A stretch of 64,000 nucleotides of DNA from NCBI GenBank assembly GCA_023140195.1, contig JAGLME010000004.1, forward strand, positions 196,578-260,577. The letters run 5' to 3'. The notes under the pieces were generated by a model that did not search any database, was not told where the DNA came from, and saw nothing but the letters and a program-made list of their open reading frames with translations. The position numbers and the translations under genes are program-made. The DNA is from Thermoplasmata archaeon. Its GTDB lineage: Archaea > Thermoplasmatota > Thermoplasmata > RBG-16-68-12 > SOIM01. This document shows positions 9,016-16,597 of the stretch, in pieces (position 1 is the first letter of the stretch; the number at the start of each line of letters is the position of its first letter).

Positions 9016-9322
9016 TCATTCCGTCATTAGGTACCTCCCTCTGGCGATAAACCTCAATGTGTCATTATCTCTCAGAATCTGCAACTGCTGCCTGATCTTC
9101 GGCCTGATATGCCTGTTCTTCGGATGAAGCTCCCTCAACTCCTTCGAACCCATACATCTCCCCAAGCGTGAACTCGCTCTTCCCCAATTCCCTCACACAT
9201 CTGAGAACATCGGACGTCCAACCCCTGGACCTCACGCTGGACTCCTTGAGGAATGAGAACCTCCGCCATTCATCGCGAACCGCCCCAGGGCGCCTGATGC
9301 TCCCGTTCTTGATGATGTGAAT
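9016..9322 (-). pseudogene. C-terminal fragment of a DpnI-like restriction gene
   Basis: The stretch aligns by eye with the C-terminal half of the DpnI-like gene at the window start: RRPGAVRDEWRRFSFLKES, RGWTSDVLRCVRELGKSEF, then the winged helix ending RFIARGRYLMTE and a TGA. Two bases are missing after the codons for MYGFE (19 bases where the other copy has 21), which breaks the frame. The homology stops near IIKNG, where unrelated AT-rich sequence begins. The missing N-terminal part of a similar gene lies 6.9 kb away on the same strand in the right order. Confidence 0.8.
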
Positions 9323-9375
9323 GTTAACTCAATCACTATTGTGACCCAGTATGGTATCATTTCTGAAACTGTGAG

Positions 9376-9478
9376 AATTGTTTAAATAGTCTTTTTGTGT
9401 TATTGCACACGCAATTAATGTCACACTTTAGAGTTTTACAAAAAGATTTAAATAGTTTTTTCGACAATGTGAACATTG
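9376..9478 (+). promoter_or_regulatory. Promoter/operator region of the winged-helix-nucleotidyltransferase pair
   Basis: Two copies of the string TTTAAATAGTyTTTTT lie about 66 bases apart. The second copy puts a TATA box roughly 27 bases before the first ATG, so the transcript is probably leaderless. Between the copies is a short palindrome ATTGC-ACAC-GCAAT inside a gtgt...acac context, a plausible site for self-regulation by the winged-helix product. Binding is inferred, not shown. Confidence 0.5.
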
Positions 9479-10429
9479 ATGATGAACACGAACGACAGAT
9501 ACAACAGCATAAACAACCGACAGCTCGCGATACTGGAAACTCTTTCCACGCAATCAAAGGCCATTGGTCAGATTGCAGAAGATGTCGGAATAAGCAATGG
9601 TCAAACGTCACAATTAGTGTCAAAACTGCACGATCTAGGCTTCTTGTCCAAGGAGAGGAATGGGAATTCCGTTACTGTGAGTTTTTCTGATCGTCTTTTT
9701 GCAGAGTATCTGCGAGGGGTCATACTTCGTGATAGGATCGACTTGCGCAACACGCTCAAGCATCCCTGCTTCGACATACTTCTTGTACTTGGAGACAGAG
9801 AATTGGATCGAAAGATGATCGGATTGGAGGTAAAGGCCAGCCCACACCAGGTCAGGAGCTGCACTCGAGAGTTGGAAGAAAAGGGTTTTCTGGGTAGACA
9901 CGATGACAAGATTACACTCTCAGGATCGCTGCCGTTCTTTGCTTCTTTCCTCAAGAGTTACTCTTCATACTTGAATTTCAGGAAACTCAAGGAACTGACA
10001 AGCAAAGGCGTCATTGTATGGGAACGTACGCGTGAGTTCATATTCTTCGCTCCGACGGACGAGCATGTCGAAGGTGCTGAGATAACGGGCATATCAGCAA
10101 TGAGCAGATACAACATAGACATGGTCTCGAACAGAGCCTACTACCACCATTTTGAGAGCGGGAGAGAGCTTCGAGCGGGGGATATCGCGATCGATACCAT
10201 TCTGGCAGCGAACTTGCAGCCAAGGGGGATCCTCTATTCTCTCTTGTTCTTGAAGAAGATCGAGAACTTTGATCGGAAGTATTTGATCTCGAGAGGAAAG
10301 GAGATCGGACACGAGAAGATTGTCACAGATCTGATGAGATTCCTGGAAGGCAAAGATGTAAGATCGAGGGTTTTTCCTTCTGAGGAGGAGTTCGCACAGA
10401 CGTGCTACAGATATGGGGTGAGTCTATAG
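9479..10429 (+). CDS. Winged-helix regulator, antitoxin-like partner of the nucleotidyltransferase
   Basis: About 316 aa. The N-terminus is a MarR/ArsR-like winged helix (RQLAILETLSTQSKAIGQIAEDVGISNGQTSQLVSKLHDLGFL). A second possible winged-helix segment follows (MIGLEVKASPHQVRSCTRELEEKGFL), then a long C-terminal region with no known motif. It overlaps the nucleotidyltransferase by 28 bases, so the two are coupled. In AbiE-type systems a helix-turn-helix antitoxin (AbiEi) precedes a nucleotidyltransferase toxin (AbiEii); gene order, overlap and fold classes match that plan, although I cannot show homology to AbiEi. The ATG is chosen over a TTG immediately before it because it fits a leaderless start. 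Confidence 0.65.
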   Translation: MMNTNDRYNSINNRQLAILETLSTQSKAIGQIAEDVGISNGQTSQLVSKLHDLGFLSKERNGNSVTVSFSDRLFAEYLRGVILRDRIDLRNTLKHPCFDILLVLGDRELDRKMIGLEVKASPHQVRSCTRELEEKGFLGRHDDKITLSGSLPFFASFLKSYSSYLNFRKLKELTSKGVIVWERTREFIFFAPTDEHVEGAEITGISAMSRYNIDMVSNRAYYHHFESGRELRAGDIAIDTILAANLQPRGILYSLLFLKKIENFDRKYLISRGKEIGHEKIVTDLMRFLEGKDVRSRVFPSEEEFAQTCYRYGVSL

Positions 10430-11247
10430 AAAGAAGATTCTTCACGGCAGACGACATCATCGAGAAGCTCAAGCGAATAGGGGGCGCGGTCACCTCAAAG
10501 GTCGATGGATACATGGTCGGCGGAGGAGCGATGAGCCTGAGAGGTGATAAGGACACCACGAAGGACATCGACATGGTCTTCGGAACAAAGGAGAGCGCAG
10601 CGGCCTTCGTTTCTGCACTGAAGAGGTCCTCGTTCACCGAGGAAAGGGATCTGCCCGATATGTACGGACAACTGGACGCTTTTGCCGTCATGAAAGATGA
10701 TGACCTCTTCTGGGTCGACGTGTTCTGCAGAAGAGTATGCAGGAAGTTCTACCTCTCAGAAGGAGTTATAGGAAGGGCGGAGGAGTGGAGAGCGCTGGGC
10801 AAGTTCCAACTCTTCCTTTGCAGCCGGGAGGATATTTTCCTTTCAAAAAGCATCACTGACCGGGACAGAGATCTGGAAGACATGGCCGCGCTCTACAGAA
10901 GGGTGCTCGATTCCGATGCGATCCTGAAGGAATGTGATATCCAGACAGAGAACTCAGAGATGATCTGGCATCTCTATTTGGCCGAGAAGATTGATGAGAT
11001 GGAGTTGGCTCAGCAACTAAGAGTTCCGTGGAAAGAGGAACTCAGAGAGATAGGAGGACGGATTCTTCTGGAGAAGTCCGTGCCCGGTTTCATTGCTGAA
11101 GGGGAGAATACAGTTGCTCGAATAACCAGCAGATCTGACGTGGAAGAGAAACTGGTTAGGAACGTACTGTCAGACCTTGAAGAGAGGGGAATCGTCAATG
11201 TGAACCGAAAGACGAGACCGTACATCTACCATCTCCCAGATCCATGA
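10402..11247 (+). CDS. Nucleotidyltransferase-fold protein, AbiEii/DUF6036-like toxin candidate
   Basis: 281 aa. YMVGGGAMSLRGDKDTTKDIDMVF is the nucleotidyltransferase signature: a glycine-rich helix start and a DxD metal pair, as in AbiEii-type and MNT-type proteins. A third acidic residue may be in FWVDVF. The C-terminal 60 residues look like another winged helix (NTVARITSRSDVEEKLVRNVLSDLEERGIV), which is unusual for a plain toxin and suggests its own nucleic-acid contact. GTG is the likely start, 11 bases after GAGGAGGAG and inside the upstream gene. The role as a growth-arrest or phage-defence toxin is inferred from neighbours and fold. Confidence 0.65.
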   Translation: MLQIWGESIERRFFTADDIIEKLKRIGGAVTSKVDGYMVGGGAMSLRGDKDTTKDIDMVFGTKESAAAFVSALKRSSFTEERDLPDMYGQLDAFAVMKDDDLFWVDVFCRRVCRKFYLSEGVIGRAEEWRALGKFQLFLCSREDIFLSKSITDRDRDLEDMAALYRRVLDSDAILKECDIQTENSEMIWHLYLAEKIDEMELAQQLRVPWKEELREIGGRILLEKSVPGFIAEGENTVARITSRSDVEEKLVRNVLSDLEERGIVNVNRKTRPYIYHLPDP

Positions 11248-11311
11248 TGTGACCTGATACGTTCCACCTGAGCCAGATCAGCGTCTCACAATACATTTTC
11301 TGGGACCGTCA

Positions 11312-11606
11312 TCAACCTCCCTCAACAAATGAATGAAGAAGTTCTCCAGAGTGAAAAGGGATCACCTTTTCTACACGCACGAAAATCGAGGTTACCTGAC
11401 TCTTTCTGAGCTCATGTTCACACTTCGCCATCACGCTGCTTTTCCCAATTCCTCCCTTTCCCACCAGCACGGCGTGCTACTTCGCCTTGCTTCCGAGTGA
11501 TTGGACTATTTCCTTTACTTCCTTCTCTCTGTCGCAGAAATACGCTTCAAGGTCCTCTTCTTTGATGTCTTCCCCTGCGTAGAGACGGGAGATCGTACAT
11601 TCCTAC
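11312..11606 (-). pseudogene. Remnant of a P-loop ATPase
   Basis: Reading the minus strand gives TISRLYAGEDIKEEDLEAYF, REKEVKEIVQSLGSKAK, an in-frame TAG, then VLVGKGGIGKSSVMAKCEHEL with a perfect Walker A motif, and a stop about 30 residues later. A regulator or NTPase of the AAA/STAND class commonly begins 'F.gRekEl..l...L......vlv.G.gGiGKt', which this matches. The internal stop, missing start and missing Walker B region show a dead fragment. Confidence 0.65.
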
Positions 11607-11637
11607 CATAATGACCGAGTGGTAATAATGGTCATAA

Positions 11638-11728
11638 TCAACCCACGATTCGGTAGAACCCTCTCTTCAGAAACCTCAAAACACCCATATCCCTCAAAAC
11701 CTGCAACTGCTGCATGGTCTTCGGAAAA
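11638..11728 (-). pseudogene. Last 28 codons of another DpnI-like gene
   Basis: The minus strand encodes PKTMQQLQVLRDMGVLRFL and KRGFYRIVG followed by TGA. This is the end of the winged helix of the DpnI-like proteins (PKIRQQLQVLRDQRVVRFVG and GRGSYILRQ in the first copy). About 24 bases (ccctcaaaacctgcaactgc and the next few) are identical to the copy at the window start. Nothing upstream of this segment belongs to the family, so it is a third independent scrap. Confidence 0.65.
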
Positions 11729-11751
11729 AAACTCCCTCCACAACAAGCCCG

Positions 11752-12456
11752 TCAATAGTCGTCCAGCTCATCGTCTTCGATCACTTCGCTCCGCTTCTCC
11801 AGGATCAGGTCGACCATCTCTTCGGAGAGGGACCCATCCTTGATACAATGAGGGCACATCGCGATGCGGCTGGTCCTGTTCAAGAGAAGCGCGTCTTTGA
11901 TGTCGACGTCGTTCACCAGGTTCAAAGCAACCTGAAGCGGCTTCTTCATCCACTTGCTGAACCCGGTCCCTTCACCCGCACGCTCGATGTCCCATTGTCC
12001 GTCCACGCAGAAGTGCCTGTACCTTCCATGTCCATTGCGGCACGTCGCGACGGTGTCCCCGGTCCAGAGGTTGACCTTATACCTCGCCAGCTTCCCCTGA
12101 ACGTGTAAGGTGAGGCTCTCGCGGGTCACCTCGGGCACATCCGCGATGACGCTGTCGATGGTCTCGACGCCGTTGATGATCTCGCCGAAGATGTCCTCAT
12201 AGTTGAGAGCGATCTCCCCGATGCGGTCGTAGACCTTTTCGGTCTGTTCCTCGAAGAACTCTGCAGCGTCTTTGACGGCGTCATCGACCATGTCCCCAAG
12301 AAGCTCCAGGTCGCCGTTGAGAACGGCTTCCGAGAGATCGCTCTCGTTCTTGAAGAGATATGCGGATATGTTAAGAGGATTCTCCGGGAAGAGCTTGCTT
12401 GAGAGGAACATGTGGTCCTGATAGAGGGGATCGAGATGGCGGTAGTACATCCTCAT
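11752..12456 (-). CDS. Unknown acidic protein, possibly the second half of a frameshifted gene
   Basis: 234 aa from the first ATG. The body is rich in acidic helices (SEAVLNGDLELLGDMVDDAV and the following residues), then a part with CRNGHGRYRHFC and MCPHC that could bind a metal. It ends in an acidic EVIEDDELDDY tail. No family recognised. The frame stays open for 32 codons upstream of the ATG and encodes a proline- and acid-rich linker (EADPIPEDEVVDEPQEEEG) that looks genuinely translated but has no start codon. It joins the end of the 64-aa frame upstream by a +1 shift, so the two frames may be one gene of about 320 codons. No ribosome binding site precedes the ATG. Confidence 0.55.
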   Translation of the reverse strand: MRMYYRHLDPLYQDHMFLSSKLFPENPLNISAYLFKNESDLSEAVLNGDLELLGDMVDDAVKDAAEFFEEQTEKVYDRIGEIALNYEDIFGEIINGVETIDSVIADVPEVTRESLTLHVQGKLARYKVNLWTGDTVATCRNGHGRYRHFCVDGQWDIERAGEGTGFSKWMKKPLQVALNLVNDVDIKDALLLNRTSRIAMCPHCIKDGSLSEEMVDLILEKRSEVIEDDELDDY

Positions 12457-12520
12457 GTGATCAGGGACGGCGCCCTCTTCCTCTTGTGGTTCATCTACAA
12501 CTTCGTCTTCCGGGATCGGA

Positions 12521-12715
12521 TCAGCCTCCGACGACCGGGGACATGATGACTATGTTCGAATCTCTGTGGACCAGCATGTTCAGATCCGTGGTGGACTGGC
12601 CATCCACGAGGACCACCTTTCCGGTGTAAACGATATCTGACTCTTCCAGAACTAATCTCAGCACTCGGGTCTCGTTGAGGTCGCATACAACCTCTACTGT
12701 TTGCATCAAACTCAT
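12521..12715 (-). CDS. 64-aa frame, likely N-terminal part of the downstream acidic protein
   Basis: The peptide starts MSLMQTVEVVCDLNETRVL and is rich in beta-strand residues (IVYTGKVVLVDGQSTTDLNM, HRDSNIVIM), ending SPVVGG at a TGA. A TATA-like GTTTAAAC about 30 bases upstream and no ribosome binding site suggest a leaderless transcript. The TGA is followed by bases that, read with a +1 shift (GGC-T-GAT), continue directly into the open linker of the next protein. It is either a real small gene or the first domain of a frameshifted one. Confidence 0.5.
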   Translation of the reverse strand: MSLMQTVEVVCDLNETRVLRLVLEESDIVYTGKVVLVDGQSTTDLNMLVHRDSNIVIMSPVVGG

Positions 12716-12835
12716 GGAGGGGGTTAAAGGCGGCGTAGCGGTTTAAACTTTTCGACAAACCAAAATCGTTTCTGTTCGACAAATGGGTCGGAATTCCGTA
12801 ATGTTATTACTTTTTGTGATATTGTATTAGGAAAT

Positions 12836-12868
12836 CCTTATATACTGTGTTTCGGCCGCACGGGGAGG
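12836..12868 (+). promoter_or_regulatory. TATA box and ribosome binding site of a 26-codon gene
   Basis: CCTTATATACTG is the clearest archaeal TATA box in this part, and GGGGAGG stands 24 bases further on. Transcription would begin close to the GGGGAGG, so this is either an almost leaderless start or the box serves a start slightly further upstream. Confidence 0.4.
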
Positions 12869-12871
12869 ATA

Positions 12872-12952
12872 TTGCTGGAAGGATTGGCTCTAGGTGCGAT
12901 TGCAACAGCAGGAGTGATAGCATTACTGAAGCTTCTGGACGATGATGAGTAG
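12872..12952 (+). CDS. 26-aa hydrophobic micropeptide
   Basis: A TTG three bases after GGGGAGG opens MLEGLALGAIATAGVIALLK followed by LLDDDE and TAG. The peptide is one short glycine/alanine-rich hydrophobic helix with an acidic end, the shape of a membrane micropeptide or a holin-like or type I toxin-like peptide. Support is the combination of TATA box, ribosome binding site and a clean helix. Against it are the TTG start and the short spacing. It lies in an accessory patch between the two-frame gene and a membrane protein gene. Confidence 0.4.
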   Translation: MLEGLALGAIATAGVIALLKLLDDDE

Positions 12953-13101
12953 TGACGGCCCATGAGTATGAAGATGGACAATGGCACAGATAATTGAATT
13001 TGGAAAACACACCGCAGTATAGCGATTCATTGCTATGCCATTGATAGAACGTTCCATGAACGACCATCAGCGAACACTGACGGTCATGAAGCTCTCTTTG
13101 A

Positions 13102-13602
13102 CTATTGCATGACAGCGAGTGACCCTTTTTGAAAGATAACAGCTTGCAATATGAGGCTAAGTTGGTAGCTGCTCCACCCCAGAATCAGGGCCATCGCAAT
13201 GCATATCAGAACGAGACTTTCTGCAGAAAGCTCGTCTGGCATCCTACCCATGAGAGAGAAAACGAGAATTGTGTAGCTTGTATAAAACGCTGAATAGGCA
13301 AATATCCCTCTTCCGATAATGTCTCCCACTGGCCCATATAACTGGAATCTGTCGGCAGCTATTACTTGCATTCCTTTGGTCCATATGATTTGGATGACAT
13401 GGAATGACAGCGAAATGGCAAATGCTAGACCCATGAGGAAGCAGATTTCATTCCTTCTCTCGAAAGAGAAGTCACGAATGGGAATCCAGAGCTCAGTGAA
13501 AAACAGAATCGCTCCCGCGATAAAGAACATTATGAGAAGAGCTATTGTTAAGCCCTGCCTAGCTGCTGTTGAAATTCTTGACACGCTTTTCTTCGTCTGC
13601 AT
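13102..13602 (-). CDS. Membrane protein with four predicted helices
   Basis: About 166 aa from the ATG eight bases after GGGAG (an upstream start would overlap the preceding gene by 125 bases). Hydrophobic segments are visible at LTIALLIMFFIAGAILFF, ICFLMGLAFAISLSFHVIQI, GIFAYSAFYTSYTILVF and LVLICIAMALILGW. No catalytic motif. It overlaps the glycine-zipper gene before it by 44 bases, so the two are probably translated together and may form a membrane complex. Family unknown. Confidence 0.6.
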   Translation of the reverse strand: MQTKKSVSRISTAARQGLTIALLIMFFIAGAILFFTELWIPIRDFSFERRNEICFLMGLAFAISLSFHVIQIIWTKGMQVIAADRFQLYGPVGDIIGRGIFAYSAFYTSYTILVFSLMGRMPDELSAESLVLICIAMALILGWSSYQLSLILQAVIFQKGSLAVMQ

Positions 13603-13888
13603 CTGAACTTGCTCCCAGGAAAGCTCCTGTCGCCCCTCCAAGGATGAGCCCCAGTGGTCCGCCCAATAAGCCAATGAGTCCACCTATTGCTGCTCCGCCC
13701 AGCGTCGCTGGAGTACCTGCTTCTGCCACGACATCTAGAGGTGTGTAGTAATCGAGGTGGCCACGTTTCTGATGAAGGAGATGAAAGCTCAGTGGGAGGT
13801 CTGACCGTGTGCTCACAACTCTCCGTAGGTAGATCTTGCCTCGGCATTGTTTGCAAACGGCATATAAACGCATCCCAAACATCTCCAT
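13559..13888 (-). CDS. Small protein with a CxxC motif and a glycine zipper
   Basis: 109 aa. The N-terminus has CKQCRGKIYL, one half of a zinc ribbon or a redox pair. The C-terminal third is a glycine zipper membrane segment (TLGGAAIGGLIGLLGG and ILGGATGAFLGA) followed by a charged tail. Glycine zippers pack helices tightly and occur in membrane-inserted or pore-forming proteins. It starts 15 bases after the end of the upstream small gene and overlaps the membrane protein downstream, so a three-gene operon is likely. Confidence 0.55.
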   Translation of the reverse strand: MEMFGMRLYAVCKQCRGKIYLRRVVSTRSDLPLSFHLLHQKRGHLDYYTPLDVVAEAGTPATLGGAAIGGLIGLLGGPLGLILGGATGAFLGASSDADEEKRVKNFNSS

Positions 13889-13903
13889 ATCGGCTTTTGG
13901 TTC

Positions 13904-14206
13904 CTAACTTGCCCGATCTCTCAACTCTTCGAGGAAACGAGATATATTACTGCGACTTTTGCCCCAATCAAACAACTGGGCCTTAGTGTCAGACGTTACT
14001 CGTACCAGTACACCCTGATTTCTTCGCTTGACTTCTATGACAACATCTTCTCCCCACGAAAGTATGCTCAGACCAGTGCTTGCATGAATGATTCCCCTAC
14101 CTTCGTCCTCCTCTTCGATGCTCCAGCCAAGCTCCTCAACAGCATTTCGCGATTCATGAAACACAAGAGAGAAAGAAGATGTGAAGTCCTTTTCTCTAGT
14201 TGGCAT
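13904..14206 (-). CDS. Conserved small protein of unknown function
   Basis: 100 aa from the ATG placed a few bases after GAGGAGGAG; a longer frame exists but lacks such a site. The pattern FHESRNAVEELGWSI, LSILSWGEDVVIEV and AQLFDWGKSRSNISRFLEEL resembles a widespread small domain with a 'SWGE' strand and a 'TQLFDWGKN..N' helix start that I have no name for. No membrane helix. First gene of the set with the glycine-zipper and four-helix proteins. Confidence 0.6.
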   Translation of the reverse strand: MPTREKDFTSSFSLVFHESRNAVEELGWSIEEEDEGRGIIHASTGLSILSWGEDVVIEVKRRNQGVLVRVTSDTKAQLFDWGKSRSNISRFLEELRDRAS

Positions 14207-14393
14207 TCTCCTCCTCAAAAGTAATGTAACTGCACTCTTAATATTCTTCCTCTTCAATGACCTAACCCACGGATGTGTCTTCAACAATACTAGCAGATTA
14301 GTACAGTTCCACAGATTCGGGGGTGACGGAATACTCGTCTCTAATCCAACATTATTAGCACAAATCTAAGTATTTGTGACATATGCCTAAACC

Positions 14394-15935
14394 ATGTCGG
14401 TGGAGGGATCTAAGAACGGCAAAGACTCTCGATCTCCAGGAGCACGAACCAAGCTAGAGAAGACCGAAACGGACCTTAACAAGGAAATGAACGTCCAATC
14501 GCAAGAACTTCTAGGAGAGGAGTTCATCCCAGTGCGTAATCTGTCGTTCATATTCATTGATATTGTGCCTTATGACAAGAAATCGAAGATGATTTTGGGT
14601 CTAAGACAACTTTTTGAGTATGACAGGCAGCCAATCACCAAGAGACTGGCTGACATTCGAATCGATAGGATACCGGACATAAGCGTGGGAGGATCGCTAC
14701 AGATAGCCTCAAATGTTACACTCGGCACCATAGCAAATAGCAAGTATTACGAAGAGCCCTTAATGGCAGTTACCCGAGAACTTCCAGACTTCCTAGACTC
14801 AATTACAGTTGATATCCATCATCTTGTGCCGTTTGCATACTGTATTGTCTATTCCTGCATAATCCATGAATCCCATCATGACACAGACATAGAGGAGACT
14901 TTCATTCATTCAGATGATTTCGTCACAGAACATTGGCCGGAGGGCAAAGCTGGACCCATCATGCAACAGAGGTTGAGAGGCCCAAAACTAGAACCTTCGA
15001 TGAACCACTTCCAGAAGGTAACAATCGAGTTCCTCCAAGAATTCAGCTATGGACTCTTCATCAATTCAGATCCCAGAATTGGCAAGCGAAAGCAAGGTAT
15101 ATGCCCAAATATCAAAATCTTGCTGAATGAAGAAGTTGGATTCGAACAGATTAAAGAATGGTTGAGGGACCACTACCGCTACATCAATTACCTCGATATA
15201 GACTATCCTGGAGTGGCAAGAAAAGGGGCATTCCTCATCGGCTACCAAAAGAGTAGATCTTTTGGAAAAGCGACGACTGCAGCGGGACTGACACTTCTCT
15301 ACTCGAAGAAACACTTTCCAAAGGAGAAGGGTTTTGATTCTCTCGACTCTCAGGTCGCATTCCAAGGCTTCAATTTGTGTCTTTCACTTTTAGGTCATCT
15401 TGCGATGCTGTATTACAGCAATTACAACTTAGAAATAAGATTGCCACAGTTTAGAGAGACAAGAGAACGCATTTTGGAGGAAGTATCAACGGTGACAGAC
15501 CTCACGCAGAGATTCGCGATATTCTATCTTCTGGACAAAGAGAACATGGAACGGCTGGAATCTGCAAATCGCCGCACAATGAATCTCTCCAGAGCGTTTG
15601 GGGAATTCGACTTGGACGAATCGTCAAATTCAGAGGAAATGAGAAAAAGATTGGAGTGGTTTGAGCGGAATTTCAAGTTCGAAAAGCTTGATACTGGATG
15701 GAAACTCGATCTTGACGAATCGATACGAAACAGCACAAAGGAGATCTTAGATATGGCATCAGGAAAACGTCGCCATATTCGATCGAGAGTAGAGTCTCTC
15801 TTAGACCACCTGGGCAATCTCACAACCTATCTACTGGTAAAGGGAAACATAAAACTCCAGAATCAGATAAGCTGGTTCACTCTAATAGTCCTAATCGCTA
15901 TGGTCTTTAGCCTCGTAATTGGACTAAGAGGTTGA
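14394..15935 (+). CDS. Large unknown protein with C-terminal membrane helix
   Basis: 513 aa. A charged N-terminus (KNGKDSRSPGARTKLEK) is followed by a globular part with many short hydrophobic strands. The last 130 residues are mostly helix or coiled coil (MRKRLEWFERNFKFEKLDTG and neighbouring residues), ending in one transmembrane helix (WFTLIVLIAMVFSLVIGL) at the extreme C-terminus, so it is probably tail-anchored with the bulk in the cytoplasm. A HESHHD motif is visible but is not a standard protease motif. A weak TAAGTATTTG box about 24 bases before the ATG suggests a leaderless transcript. No family recognised; the 280 bases after it hold nothing I can identify. Confidence 0.6.
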   Translation: MSVEGSKNGKDSRSPGARTKLEKTETDLNKEMNVQSQELLGEEFIPVRNLSFIFIDIVPYDKKSKMILGLRQLFEYDRQPITKRLADIRIDRIPDISVGGSLQIASNVTLGTIANSKYYEEPLMAVTRELPDFLDSITVDIHHLVPFAYCIVYSCIIHESHHDTDIEETFIHSDDFVTEHWPEGKAGPIMQQRLRGPKLEPSMNHFQKVTIEFLQEFSYGLFINSDPRIGKRKQGICPNIKILLNEEVGFEQIKEWLRDHYRYINYLDIDYPGVARKGAFLIGYQKSRSFGKATTAAGLTLLYSKKHFPKEKGFDSLDSQVAFQGFNLCLSLLGHLAMLYYSNYNLEIRLPQFRETRERILEEVSTVTDLTQRFAIFYLLDKENMERLESANRRTMNLSRAFGEFDLDESSNSEEMRKRLEWFERNFKFEKLDTGWKLDLDESIRNSTKEILDMASGKRRHIRSRVESLLDHLGNLTTYLLVKGNIKLQNQISWFTLIVLIAMVFSLVIGLRG

Positions 15936-16216
15936 CCCTAGTCAAGAAGTTGGCTCACAACATCCAATCAAGAGATTTCCAGTCTACAGCGACCGACGCT
16001 GATGAGCATGTTGAAGGCCATCTGAAAATGATGGTCGTTCACTTCCACCATATGAAACATGGATACGCCACAACTTCGATTTGAGAACACGACAAGAAGA
16101 AGTAAGACTCGTCATCGCTTCTTATCCATGGCAACCAATCACGATGCAGGTTTCTTTCCCATTTGGGGCATCGCAAAGCTTCAGGGGCATCGAGGCCTAC
16201 AGGAAATAAGGAGGGA

Positions 16217-16464
16217 CCCATTTCCAGGTCGAGGACCTTCCATGCGTCCCTGGTGTAGCGCAGGAAGAAGAAGCTTGGGGCCATGTCGTGCTCGATGGCG
16301 TCCTTCAAGGGTCCGTAGGCGGAGTCTGTGAGCTTCCTTCCGAACTTGGTGCTCTTGGCCTTGAGCTGGTATCTTTCTTCGCATGAGTCGCACTGGAAGT
16401 CGTAGACCTTGGTGCCCGGGGTGGTGGGGTCGAGGTGGGTGGAGTTGCATGAGGGGCAGTTCAT
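16217..16464 (-). pseudogene. N-terminal fragment of a DpnI-like restriction gene
   Basis: The fragment starts MNCPSCNSTHLDPTTPG and runs through the catalytic core (VYDFQCDSCEERYQLKAK) to FFFLRYTRDAWKVLDL, almost identical to the copy at the window start. It keeps the first zinc cysteines lost there. After VLDL the homology stops and about 60 unrelated residues follow before a stop. The winged helix is absent. Together with the C-terminal fragment at 9 kb it forms the two ends of a single gene with about 140 bases missing. Confidence 0.8.
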
Positions 16465-16591
16465 GTTGGAACAGAGCAGTTACTCGTCACTAGTTACTGG
16501 TAATGTGGTCATATTGTTTGAGGCAGAAGACACTTGTTGTCCCAGGAATCGATATGAGGGCGTAATCACAGATGTGAAAACGAAGTTATAG
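16463..16591 (+). CDS. 42-aa frame upstream of the HEPN operon
   Basis: It starts MLEQSSYSSLVTGNVV and ends GVITDVKTKL. The ATG overlaps the divergent ATG of the DpnI fragment on the other strand (CATG), and GAGGGG stands six bases before it. It ends six bases before the next gene and may be its first cistron. The 'GNVVILFEAEDT' strand pattern looks like a small beta-barrel. Weakly supported. Confidence 0.3.
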   Translation: MLEQSSYSSLVTGNVVILFEAEDTCCPRNRYEGVITDVKTKL

Positions 16592-16597
16592 GAGAAT

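Noticed and set aside
16039-16216. The 60 codons following the DpnI N-terminal fragment as part of a functional protein
   Set aside because: They show no similarity to the family, follow a breakpoint, and end at an arbitrary stop.
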